The translations under genes and the position numbers were made by a program. The notes under the pieces were generated by a model. The model was not told the DNA's origin and made no database searches. It saw only the letters and a list, made by a program, of their open reading frames with translations. Of a DNA stretch of 64,000 nt, positions 52,445-60,341 are shown piece by piece. Position 1 is the stretch's first letter. Each line of letters starts with the position of its first letter. Source of the DNA: Lachnospiraceae bacterium (GTDB lineage: Bacteria; Bacillota; Clostridia; Lachnospirales; Lachnospiraceae); assembly GCA_023663945.1 (NCBI GenBank), contig JAMPGL010000006.1, positions 40,991-104,990 on the forward strand, read 5' to 3'.

Positions 52445-53242
52445 ATGGATCTATCAGGAGTATTAATGGCTGTGCTGGTAGTAGGAGGTGTGGGAGCATT
52501 TATCGGCATCTTCTTAGGCGTTGCGGCAATTAAATTTAAGGTGGAAGTGGACGAAAAGGAGGAGGCTGTCCTGTCGGCACTTCCCGGCAATAACTGCGGG
52601 GGATGCGGATTCCCGGGATGCAGCGGTCTTGCGGCGGCAATCGCCAAGGGGGAGGCGGCGGTAAATGCCTGTCCCGTGGGCGGAGAACCGGTTGGGAAGG
52701 AAATTGCCCGCATTATGGGCGTGGAAGCCGGAGAGACAACGCGCATGACGGCGTTTGTCAAGTGTCAGGGAGATTGTGACAAGGTGACGTTAGACTATGA
52801 GTATCACGGCATTGAGGACTGCCGGATGCTGTCCTTTGTTCCTAACGGCGGTGCCAAGAGCTGTAATTACGGCTGTCTGGGATTTGGAAGCTGTGTGCAG
52901 GCGTGCCCCTTTGACGCCATTCATGTGGTGAATCAGATTGCAGTGGTGGACAAAGAAAAGTGTAAGGCATGCGGCAAGTGCGTGGCAGTATGTCCCAAAA
53001 ACCTTATCGAGCTGATACCTTATGATGCAGAGTATACTGTGGCGTGCAGTTCCAAGGACAAAGGTCCGGTCACCATGAAGGACTGTACCGTGGGCTGTAT
53101 CGGATGCCAGCTCTGCAAAAAGAATTGTCCGGCACAGGCGGTTGAAGTGTCGGATTTCCATGCGCAGATTGACTATGAGAAATGCGAAGGATGCGGCGTC
53201 TGCGCGGAGAAATGCCCGAGAAAATCAATCATTAAACATTAA
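52445..53242 (+). CDS. rnfB: Rnf complex subunit B (ferredoxin-accepting Fe-S protein)
   Basis: 265 residues: N-terminal membrane helix, the Fe-S domain NNCGGCGFPGCSGLAAAIAK, and several 4Fe-4S motifs (CNYGCLGFGSCVQACP, CKACGKCVAVCP, CIGCQLCKKNCP, CEGCGVCAEKCP). Takes electrons from reduced ferredoxin. Last rnf gene; an Fe-S aldo/keto reductase starts 34 nt downstream. Confidence 0.95.
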   Translation: MDLSGVLMAVLVVGGVGAFIGIFLGVAAIKFKVEVDEKEEAVLSALPGNNCGGCGFPGCSGLAAAIAKGEAAVNACPVGGEPVGKEIARIMGVEAGETTRMTAFVKCQGDCDKVTLDYEYHGIEDCRMLSFVPNGGAKSCNYGCLGFGSCVQACPFDAIHVVNQIAVVDKEKCKACGKCVAVCPKNLIELIPYDAEYTVACSSKDKGPVTMKDCTVGCIGCQLCKKNCPAQAVEVSDFHAQIDYEKCEGCGVCAEKCPRKSIIKH

Positions 53243-53276
53243 ATTCAATTGCGTGCGGAAGGGAGAGGAGACCAGA

Positions 53277-54314
53277 ATGAGAGAAAATGACAGAAACGTC
53301 CGGCTTGGCAGGACGGAGATTGTTGTCAACAAGAACGGCTTTGGCGCACTGCCCATACAGAGAATCAGTGACGATGAGGCGGTATATCTTTTAAAGAAAG
53401 CATATCAGGGAGGAATCCGGTTTTTTGACACGGCAAGGGCATACAGCGACAGTGAGCATAAGTTAGGGATTGCCTTTGACAAAATCAGGGAGTCCTTGTA
53501 TATTGCAACGAAATCCGGAGCATCAACCGGGGAGGATATGCGAAAAGACCTTGCGAATAGTCTTGCCAATCTCCGCACAGACTATATTGATATTTATCAG
53601 TTTCACAATCCGGCATTCTGCCCGAAACCGGGAGATGGAAGCGGATTATACGAGGCGGCGTTAGAAGCCAAAAAGGAAGGCAAAATCCGCCATATCGGCA
53701 TTACCAATCACAGACTTTCGGTGGCGCAGGAGGCAATTTCCAGCGGTCTCTATGAGACGCTGCAGTTTCCATTCTGTTACCTTGCAACAGAGAAGGATGA
53801 GGCATTGGTAGAAGGGTGCCGGCAGGCGGACATGGGATTTATTGCAATGAAAGCTCTTTCCGGCGGGCTGATTACCAATTCAGCGGCAGCATATGCCCAT
53901 GCGGCGGAGTTTGATAATGTACTGCCTATCTGGGGCGTACAGAGAGAAAAAGAGCTGGATGAGTTTTTGTCCTATATTGACAATCCGCCTGCAATGACGG
54001 AAGAAATCCGAGAATTGATTGAGTGGGAGCGCAGGGAGCTTGCGGGAGAATTTTGCAGGGGATGCGGATATTGTATGCCCTGTCCGGCAGGCATTGAGAT
54101 TAATAACTGCGCCAGAATGTCTCTGCTGCTTCGGCGGTCTCCGTCCAAGAACTGGCTTACCAAAGAGGGGCAGGAGAGGATGATGAAAATCAAGGATTGC
54201 ATGCATTGCAACCAGTGCAAGTCAAAATGCCCTTACGGATTGGATACGCCCGCGCTGCTTGCCAAAAACCTTGAAGACTATGAAAACGTGCTTGCAGGGA
54301 GAGTCAGCGTGTAG
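53277..54314 (+). CDS. Aldo/keto reductase with C-terminal Fe-S domain
   Basis: Start at ATG 53277, with GGGAGAGGAG upstream; the open frame extends back into rnfB and that part is rejected. 345 residues. AKR barrel with Asp and Tyr in FFDTARAYSDSEHKLG, Lys in YIATKSG and His in IYQFHNP. The C-terminus carries CRGCGYCMPCPAGIEINNC and CMHCNQCKSKCPYGLDTP, i.e. an Fe-S cluster region as in the YdjG/MviM-like 'AKR plus ferredoxin' group. Substrate unknown. Position directly after rnfB hints at use of the same electron pool (inference). Confidence 0.88.
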   Translation: MRENDRNVRLGRTEIVVNKNGFGALPIQRISDDEAVYLLKKAYQGGIRFFDTARAYSDSEHKLGIAFDKIRESLYIATKSGASTGEDMRKDLANSLANLRTDYIDIYQFHNPAFCPKPGDGSGLYEAALEAKKEGKIRHIGITNHRLSVAQEAISSGLYETLQFPFCYLATEKDEALVEGCRQADMGFIAMKALSGGLITNSAAAYAHAAEFDNVLPIWGVQREKELDEFLSYIDNPPAMTEEIRELIEWERRELAGEFCRGCGYCMPCPAGIEINNCARMSLLLRRSPSKNWLTKEGQERMMKIKDCMHCNQCKSKCPYGLDTPALLAKNLEDYENVLAGRVSV

Positions 54315-54414
54315 CGGAGCACACGGCGTAAAGCAGGGGACATTACGCAAAAACAGACATTAAAAGAACACATCATGCAGATTTGAACTAAAATTTGGAG
54401 GAAAATAATAAGAT

Positions 54415-55548
54415 ATGCGTTTACCGGGAGAGGATGAAGAGAGGGGGACGGGAACGCCTGTCATTTATATGATTTTGGCGGTATCTATTTTTATTGTGAT
54501 CATACTTGCGGTTGTATTTTTCAGCAACTACGACAGCGGCCGCAGGAGAAAGATCCCATATGAGGCGCCGGCTGTGCAGACACCCACGCCGGAGCGTAAA
54601 GACGTGGAATTTGCAGAGGGACAGAAGGATATTGAACAGCTGTATCGGGAAAATAAGCTGCGCGCCGAGGATCTTGACTTTTGGAATATGTATCAGGATA
54701 ATACTCTGATCATCGAGGAGGCGCAGCCCACCGAAAGCCCAACGCCTACGCCGTCCCATGAGCCGACGGATGAGGAACTGGCGGCGGATGGACTGCATAC
54801 GCTGGTAACCTACCGGGATGGAACCAGCAAGTGGATTGAAATTTCAGACAAAATTCCTCTGTATACCTATGACTTTACCAATTTAAAGATTACAAACGGT
54901 CAGATGGAATACTTTCTAGACGGGGAAAAAAATTCCTGGCTGGGAGTGGACTTGTCCAAGAGCAGCGGTGATGTGGATTTTGAGGCGCTCCATAATAACG
55001 GAATTGATTTTGTTATGCTGAGGCTGGGAAGCAGAGGGTATGAGACCGGGCTTCTGACGCTGGACGAGAGCTTTGAGTCGAACATTGCCAAGGCGCAGGG
55101 CGCAGGGCTTGAGGTAGGTGTTACCTTCTTTTCACAGGCGCTGGACGTGGAGGAGGCTTTGGAGGAGGCTGCATTTGTCACGCAGACTCTGGCTCCGTAC
55201 CGGATTGCGTACCCGGTTGCTTTTGATATGGAATATGTTGCCAACGATAAAGCGCGGATTGAACTTTTGGATGCGGATCAAAAGACGCAGGCGGCGGAGG
55301 CGTTTTTACGTGCAGTGGAAAACGAGGGCTACCGTGGGATTTTGTACGGAAATAAATCTTGGCTTTTGGGGGAACTGATTCCGGACAAGCTTTTAAGAGA
55401 TTACGATGTCTGGCTTTTGGACGCTTCGCCGGTTCCTGATTATCCTTATCAGTTTAAAATGTGGAAGTATGCGGTAAATCAGGAAATACCGGGGATAGAA
55501 AACAAATCCTCTTATATCATAAGCTTTGTGGATTATACCCGCAAATAA
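54415..55548 (+). CDS. Membrane-anchored GH25 lysozyme
   Basis: 377 residues: short acidic N-terminus, one membrane helix (VIYMILAVSIFIVIILAVVF), a Pro/Thr/Glu-rich linker (TPTPERKD, TESPTPTPSHEPTDEE), then GH25 from ~175: LGVDLSKSSGDVDFEALHNN, FVMLRLGSRG, and VAFDMEYV with the catalytic acidic pair. Cuts the MurNAc-GlcNAc bond of peptidoglycan. Convergent with, and overlapping by 16 bases, the AP2-domain gene. Confidence 0.9.
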   Translation: MRLPGEDEERGTGTPVIYMILAVSIFIVIILAVVFFSNYDSGRRRKIPYEAPAVQTPTPERKDVEFAEGQKDIEQLYRENKLRAEDLDFWNMYQDNTLIIEEAQPTESPTPTPSHEPTDEELAADGLHTLVTYRDGTSKWIEISDKIPLYTYDFTNLKITNGQMEYFLDGEKNSWLGVDLSKSSGDVDFEALHNNGIDFVMLRLGSRGYETGLLTLDESFESNIAKAQGAGLEVGVTFFSQALDVEEALEEAAFVTQTLAPYRIAYPVAFDMEYVANDKARIELLDADQKTQAAEAFLRAVENEGYRGILYGNKSWLLGELIPDKLLRDYDVWLLDASPVPDYPYQFKMWKYAVNQEIPGIENKSSYIISFVDYTRK

Positions 55549-56330
55549 GCAGTTATTTTGGGGGATATGGAGAGCTTGGAATACAGGTCGGCGTAAGTGG
55601 AAGGAGACAGATTCTCAATGTAATTTTGAGAAAAATTCTTGCTTATGCCGGCTTTTTTTAAAATATCAACCGCTTTATTGTAAGCAATGGCTGCCTCGAT
55701 GCTGCTGGAATAGGAACCAATGGTATAATTACCGTTGATATGGATTTTGGCAACATAAACGATGCCTGACGAGGTCCGGCGTCTGGATACGCCGTGGTAA
55801 GTGTTAAATATTTCTATATTTTCGTAGCGGAAGTCCATGTTGTCCCCATTGACAAAGCGGTAATCCCTGCCTTGCACGGCATAATTTTTGATGCCGTAGC
55901 GGTTCACGATATTGACCTGCATACCGTAGTCCGCCACAAAAAAATGCCTGCCCCGTTTCATGATTTTGTGGGACGAATAATAAAACAGGTCGTCAAAGTC
56001 AAATTTAAAGACCTCCGTGGGGGAGAGATAATATTCAAAATATTTTTTGCAGGAGTAAATCGGCGTGGAAAAGTAAATGTCATTATCCCGGAAATTAAGC
56101 AGGGACACCCATTTGCCAAAAGGGAGAACCCGGTGGATGGAGTAATCCGCCAGAGTGAGCGTATCGTCAAAAGTAAGGGAGGTTCCTTCCAGATAAGCGG
56201 CATATGCCATCGCGGCAGTGGGATAACTGCCGAGACTGATATGTTTTCCTTTGTAGGTGATAGAGGAACGGTAGTAAATACTGCCGTCCTTTTTTTGTGC
56301 GGTAAATACGCCGGGAAGATTCTGACCCAT
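55533..56330 (-). CDS. Protein with two AP2-like DNA-binding domains
   Basis: The start is ATG 56330 with AAGGAG six nt upstream; TTG 56336 is rejected. 265 residues. The N-terminal (GVFTAQKKDGSIYYRSSITY.. KHISLGSYPTAAMAYAAYLE) and C-terminal (GVSRRRTSSGIVYVAKIHIN.. YTIGSYSSSIEAAIAYNKAV) parts each match the AP2/ERF-like three-strand-plus-helix pattern. The middle has NGDNMDFRYENIEIFNTYHG, as found next to HNH homing-endonuclease AP2 modules, but no complete HNH triad is visible. Likely a DNA-binding protein derived from a mobile homing enzyme, perhaps now a regulator. Confidence 0.75.
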   Translation of the reverse strand: MGQNLPGVFTAQKKDGSIYYRSSITYKGKHISLGSYPTAAMAYAAYLEGTSLTFDDTLTLADYSIHRVLPFGKWVSLLNFRDNDIYFSTPIYSCKKYFEYYLSPTEVFKFDFDDLFYYSSHKIMKRGRHFFVADYGMQVNIVNRYGIKNYAVQGRDYRFVNGDNMDFRYENIEIFNTYHGVSRRRTSSGIVYVAKIHINGNYTIGSYSSSIEAAIAYNKAVDILKKAGISKNFSQNYIENLSPSTYADLYSKLSISPKITAYLRV

Positions 56331-56466
56331 AAACAACTCCTTAAATGATATTCTCTGCCTTTCATTGTATCAGAAATTAATTAAAATTTCCTAAAATTTT
56401 GAAAAAAATACCCGGATAAGTAATTTTTAGAAATATTTTTGGCAGTAACTGTATAAAATATTAAAG

Positions 56467-56490
56467 AACTGTTACATAAGTGTGACAGTT
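56467..56490. repeat. Inverted repeat with a 4-bp spacer (operator candidate)
   Basis: AACTGTTACA-taag-TGTGACAGTT; arms match at 9 of 10 positions. It lies between the two divergent genes, so it could serve as an operator or as a short hairpin. TTTT only follows on the + strand. Confidence 0.5.
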
Positions 56491-56531
56491 TTGAGACAGG
56501 CATGATGTTTGGGGAGACATGCATTACTTGG

Positions 56532-56630
56532 TAGTAAACGACATAACTAATTGCTCATTCCGGCTCTTGCAAAAGCCATATGTGCAAGCTTTTACAAGAC
56601 CGAAATGGCAATTACTAATATCGTTAACTA
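56532..56630. repeat. Long imperfect hairpin upstream of the SleB gene
   Basis: The left arm 56532-56576 and right arm 56588-56630 (about 44 nt) pair at most positions, separated by an 11-nt loop. Blocks such as TAATTGC, CTTG-AAAAGC and the AACG near the ends are conserved. Three C/T differences become G-U pairs only in a minus-strand RNA. It ends four nt before the SleB ribosome binding site. Confidence 0.65.
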
Positions 56631-56654
56631 TAAAAGAAAGGATACAAAACTGCT

Positions 56655-57296
56655 ATGTATAAAAAATTTATTATTCAACTGTTTCTGGGAAATATGCTGC
56701 TCGGCGTGAGCTGGTTCTGCGTAAAGGGAGCACAGCTTACCCTGTTTGCCGCAACGCCGGCGTTTCAGCTCAGTCTTGCAGAGGATATGGAGGAGGAGCA
56801 GAAGGAAGAGCTGGGGAGAGATCACTTTTGGGGAATCCTGCGGAAGGCCGCTTCGGGACAGCGGGTTGTGGATTACTGCGTCTTGGAACAGGAATATCAA
56901 TATCTGCTGTCGGACGAGGACTATAATGCATTGTTAAAAATTGTACAGGCTGAGGCGGGAAATGAGGACGAGGAGGGTAAAATGCTTGTGGCGGGAGTTG
57001 TTTTAAACCGCGTAAATAGTACAAGGTTTCCCAACAGCGTGCAGAAGGTGGTCATGCAGCAAAAGAATGGGGTTTATCAGTTTTCGCCGGTGGCAAGCGG
57101 CAGCTATAACCGGGTGAAGATCAGTCAGGAAACGGTGGATGCAGTAGAGAGAGTGCTGAAAGGTGAGGACATCAGTCAGGGGGCTCTTTATTTTGCTTCC
57201 AGAAAATATGCGGATCCCGAAAAAATGAAGTGGTTTGACTGTTCCCTGACCAAATTGTTTGAACACGGCGGTCACGAATTTTACACAAACGGTTAA
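56655..57296 (+). CDS. SleB/CwlJ-type cell wall hydrolase
   Basis: 213 residues: signal sequence/anchor (FIIQLFLGNMLLGVSWFCV), a charged linker, and a Hydrolase_2 domain from ~95 (ALLKIVQAEAGNEDEEGKML, VAGVVLNRVNSTRFPNSVQ, ALYFASRKYADPEKMKWFDC). The EAG glutamate is the likely catalytic acid. Related proteins are spore cortex-lytic or vegetative lytic transglycosylases. AGAAAGGA precedes the ATG. Confidence 0.88.
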   Translation: MYKKFIIQLFLGNMLLGVSWFCVKGAQLTLFAATPAFQLSLAEDMEEEQKEELGRDHFWGILRKAASGQRVVDYCVLEQEYQYLLSDEDYNALLKIVQAEAGNEDEEGKMLVAGVVLNRVNSTRFPNSVQKVVMQQKNGVYQFSPVASGSYNRVKISQETVDAVERVLKGEDISQGALYFASRKYADPEKMKWFDCSLTKLFEHGGHEFYTNG

Positions 57297-57314
57297 TAAA
57301 TCTGCGCCTTTTCA

Positions 57315-57343
57315 TTGAAAAATAGTCTCCGCTGTGATAAAAT
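57315..57343 (+). promoter_or_regulatory. Promoter of thrC
   Basis: TTGAAA (57315-57320), 17-nt spacer, TAAAAT (57338-57343). Close to consensus. Confidence 0.75.
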
Positions 57344-57385
57344 GTTAGTCAGGCTTTTTAGAGTATTTCATAAAGGAGTATGAGA

Positions 57386-58873
57386 ATGGACATTTTATAT
57401 AACAGTACCAGAGGCAAAGGCGCGCCGGTTACGGCGTCAGAAGCGATTTTAAAGGGACTTTCCGAGGACGGAGGGCTGTTTGTGCCGGAGCGGATTCCAG
57501 TATTTGACAGAAGCTTTCGGGAATTATCAGAAATGTCTTACGGGGAGACTGCTTATGAGGTGATGAAGCTTTACCTCTCAGATTTTACCGGGGAAGAGCT
57601 TAAGGATTGTATTGCGAAAGCTTATGACGCCAAGTTTGATACGCCGGAGATTGCGCCGATGGCGGAAGCAAAAGGGGCTTTCTTCTTGGAACTGTTTCAC
57701 GGACCGACTATAGCGTTTAAGGATATGGCGTTATCCATCCTGCCGCATTTACTTACTGTCTCAGCCAGAAAGAATCATATCCAAAATGAGATTGTCATTC
57801 TGACGGCAACCTCCGGTGATACCGGAAAGGCGGCTCTTGCGGGCTTTGCGGATGTGAAAGGGACAAGGATTATTGTCTTTTATCCCAAGAACGGCGTCAG
57901 TCCGATACAGGAAAAGCAGATGGTGACTCAAAAGGGACAGAATACATATGTGGTCGGCATTCACGGGAACTTTGATGATGCGCAGACCGGAGTTAAAAAT
58001 ATCTTTGGGGATAAAGAGCTGGAAGCGTATATGGCGGAAAAGGGATTTCAGTTCTCCTCCGCTAATTCCATTAACATTGGACGGCTGGTGCCTCAGATCG
58101 TCTATTATGTGTATGCCTATTGCAGGCTTCTGGGGGAAGGACGCATTCAGGATGGAGATAAGATTAACGTGGTGGTTCCTACCGGCAATTTTGGAAATAT
58201 TCTGGCGGCATTTTATGCAAAAGAAATGGGGCTTCCTATCGGCAGGCTGATCTGTGCCTCCAATGAGAATAAGGTGCTTTTTGACTTTTTCCGCACCGGA
58301 ACTTATGACAGAAACAGGGAATTTGTGCTTACCTCATCGCCCTCCATGGATATTTTGATTTCCAGTAATTTAGAAAGGCTTATTTACCGCCTGTCAGGAA
58401 ATGACCCGGAGAGAAACAGGGACTTTATGAAGGCTCTGTCCGCTGAAGGCGCTTACTCCATCACGGAGACCATGAAAGAGAACTTGAAGGATTTTTATGG
58501 GAACTATGCAAGTGAGGAGGAGACGGCGCAGACGATCCGCAGCCTGTATGAGGACACCGGATACGTGCTTGACACCCATACGGCGGTAGCCGCCTGTGTC
58601 TGTGGGAAATACCGGAAGGAGACCGGAGATCAGACTGCGGCGGTAATCGCGTCCACGGCAAGCCCCTATAAGTTTACCCGAAGCGTAATGACCGCAATCG
58701 ATGAGCGCTATAAAGAAATGGGCGACTTTGAGCTTGTTGACGAATTGTGCCGTCTGTCCGGAACAGAGATTCCGGAGGCAATCAAAGAAATCCGGCAGGC
58801 GCCGGTGCTGCACGACCATGTATGCGAAAAGGGCGAAATGAAGCAGACGGTTTTAAAATTTTTGGGGATATAG
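57386..58873 (+). CDS. thrC: Threonine synthase
   Basis: The start is ATG 57386 with GGAG seven nt before; ATG 57380 is too close to the site. 495 residues. PLP-lysine in HGPTIAFKDMAL (Lys112), phosphate loop TATSGDTGKAALAGF, and YVVGIHGNFDDAQTGVKNIF. The long form matches the yeast/Clostridia-type enzyme. Converts O-phosphohomoserine to threonine. Monocistronic or co-transcribed with the downstream GGDEF gene, 38 nt away. Confidence 0.94.
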   Translation: MDILYNSTRGKGAPVTASEAILKGLSEDGGLFVPERIPVFDRSFRELSEMSYGETAYEVMKLYLSDFTGEELKDCIAKAYDAKFDTPEIAPMAEAKGAFFLELFHGPTIAFKDMALSILPHLLTVSARKNHIQNEIVILTATSGDTGKAALAGFADVKGTRIIVFYPKNGVSPIQEKQMVTQKGQNTYVVGIHGNFDDAQTGVKNIFGDKELEAYMAEKGFQFSSANSINIGRLVPQIVYYVYAYCRLLGEGRIQDGDKINVVVPTGNFGNILAAFYAKEMGLPIGRLICASNENKVLFDFFRTGTYDRNREFVLTSSPSMDILISSNLERLIYRLSGNDPERNRDFMKALSAEGAYSITETMKENLKDFYGNYASEEETAQTIRSLYEDTGYVLDTHTAVAACVCGKYRKETGDQTAAVIASTASPYKFTRSVMTAIDERYKEMGDFELVDELCRLSGTEIPEAIKEIRQAPVLHDHVCEKGEMKQTVLKFLGI

Positions 58874-58911
58874 TTATTGTAAGGAAAACAAAAGAGGGGA
58901 ACTTACGGAAT

Positions 58912-60261
58912 ATGAAACAAATTTTAATGGTGGATGATGTTACGACAAATCTGAAGTGTGCTGTGGAGGTTTTAAAGGGAGATTACGAGATCAGCACTGC
59001 CAAATCGGGCAGACAGGCGTTTCTCCTGTTGAAAGAGTTTACGCCGGATTTGATACTGCTTGATATTAACATGCCGGAAATGAACGGCTATGAGGTCATG
59101 GAAAAGCTCAAAGATAATCCGGACACGAAGGATATTCCAATTATATTTTTGACGGCAGAGACGGACAGGGAGAGTGAGATTAAGGGGCTTAAGATGGGGG
59201 CGATGGATTTTATCCGCAAACCCTTTGAACCGGAAATCATGCGGAGCAGAATTGACAAGATTCTACAGATGACCGACCAGAAAAAGGAACTGATGAATAT
59301 TGCCCAAAAGGATGGGCTGACAGATCTTCTCAACAGAAGATATTTGGAAAATATGCTGAATAAGACGGATTCCGCACAGGAGAAGGGATTTTTTATGCTT
59401 CTTGACCTTGACAATTTTAAACAGGTCAATGATACTTTTGGACATGTGGTAGGAGACGATGTGTTAATCCGGTTTTCCAGAGTGCTTCAGGAAGAGGTGG
59501 AGGCGAAGGATTCCGTATGCCGTGTGGGCGGAGACGAGTTTATTGTGTTTGTTTCCGGCGAGAGCGACAAGGATAAGATTAAGAGCACTGCAAGAAGGAT
59601 GATAGCGGGGATTGAGTTTGAGGTGAACGACCTGCTTGCGGATTCCTGTGATTTTAAGCTGTCCGTATCGGTGGGCATTGCAGAGAAGCCGGAGGATGGC
59701 AGTACCTTTTCCGAGCTTTACTCCGCGGCGGACAAGGCTTTGTATTACGTGAAGCAAAACGGGAAGCGGGGTTATCATTTTTACAACAGTGAGGACAAAG
59801 GCAAAAATCATGAGGAGGAGAATAATCTGATTGATCTTTTGCAGCTTCAGCGCCTGATACAGGAGAAGGGACAGGGAAGCGGAGCCTACCGGGTAGAGTA
59901 TGACGGATTTAAACGGATTTATCATTTTGTTTCCCGCTGTATGGAAAGAAAGAGTCAGGATGTTCAATTGGTTTTGTTTACTGTAGTAGACAATGGAAAT
60001 GCAGAGATAGAGACAGAGCGTGCGCTTACGGCAATGGAGGTTCTTGAGGAGGCGGTTTCCAAGTCCCTGCGCCGGGGCGATGTGGCGACCAAATGCGGGA
60101 GCACGCAGTATGTGGCAATTCTGATGAATGCCTCCTCAGAAAATGGCGATCTGGTGGTGCGCAGAATCAAAAAGAAATTTTCGGAGCTTCGGGAGGACGA
60201 GGGACTTTCCCTTGAATACGAGATGCTCAGCGTAGGAAAGAAAGAAGAAACGGCGAAATAG
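58912..60261 (+). CDS. Response regulator with GGDEF domain plus degenerate second GGDEF
   Basis: Start at ATG 58912 (AGAGGGG about 12 nt before); the longer frame runs back into thrC. 449 residues. REC domain with Asp51 (LLDINMPEMNG) and Lys103 (FIRKPF). GGDEF at 206-210 (CRVGGDEFIVFV), so likely an active diguanylate cyclase; the inhibitory RxxD is not present (EAKD). The C-terminal ~130 residues look like a second, degenerate GGDEF (LRRGDVATKCGSTQYVAILM). Makes c-di-GMP in response to phosphorylation; no sensor kinase is nearby. Confidence 0.9.
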   Translation: MKQILMVDDVTTNLKCAVEVLKGDYEISTAKSGRQAFLLLKEFTPDLILLDINMPEMNGYEVMEKLKDNPDTKDIPIIFLTAETDRESEIKGLKMGAMDFIRKPFEPEIMRSRIDKILQMTDQKKELMNIAQKDGLTDLLNRRYLENMLNKTDSAQEKGFFMLLDLDNFKQVNDTFGHVVGDDVLIRFSRVLQEEVEAKDSVCRVGGDEFIVFVSGESDKDKIKSTARRMIAGIEFEVNDLLADSCDFKLSVSVGIAEKPEDGSTFSELYSAADKALYYVKQNGKRGYHFYNSEDKGKNHEEENNLIDLLQLQRLIQEKGQGSGAYRVEYDGFKRIYHFVSRCMERKSQDVQLVLFTVVDNGNAEIETERALTAMEVLEEAVSKSLRRGDVATKCGSTQYVAILMNASSENGDLVVRRIKKKFSELREDEGLSLEYEMLSVGKKEETAK

Positions 60262-60295
60262 AAAAATAACTTTATCATAATTGTTATTTTTTCTT
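60262..60295 (+). terminator. Terminator after the REC-GGDEF gene
   Basis: AAAAATAAC (60262-60270) pairs with GTTATTTTT (60283-60291), 12-nt loop, followed by T-rich sequence. Confidence 0.65.
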
Positions 60296-60302
60296 TTCAT
60301 AA

Positions 60303-60332
60303 GAAAGGGGCTGGTCGATATTTGACCAGCCC
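60303..60332 (-). terminator. Terminator of the citrate synthase gene
   Basis: On the minus strand GGGCTGGTC (60332-60324) pairs with GACCAGCCC (60316-60308), 7-nt loop, then C and TTTCTT. Confidence 0.85.
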
Positions 60333-60341
60333 ACCCTCTTT

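Larger units (their letters stand above)
56331..56654. other. Gene-free divergent region between AP2 and SleB genes
   Basis: Holds no credible gene. The left third is A/T-rich; the rest contains a 24-bp inverted repeat (56467-56490) and a ~99-nt long hairpin (56532-56630), listed separately. Confidence 0.7.

Noticed and set aside
53142-53276. Upstream extension of the aldo/keto reductase
   Set aside because: Lies inside rnfB in another frame; ATG 53277 has GGGAGAGGAG and begins the conserved barrel.
55794-56348. 184-codon plus-strand frame
   Set aside because: Antisense to the AP2-domain gene, which has a proper ribosome binding site and two recognisable domains.
56532-56630. Invertible promoter (phase-variable switch)
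   Set aside because: The arms are separated by only 11 nt, too little for a promoter between them; a hairpin or operator is more likely.
59464-59967. 167-codon minus-strand frame
   Set aside because: Antisense to the GGDEF region, whose motifs are intact on the plus strand.
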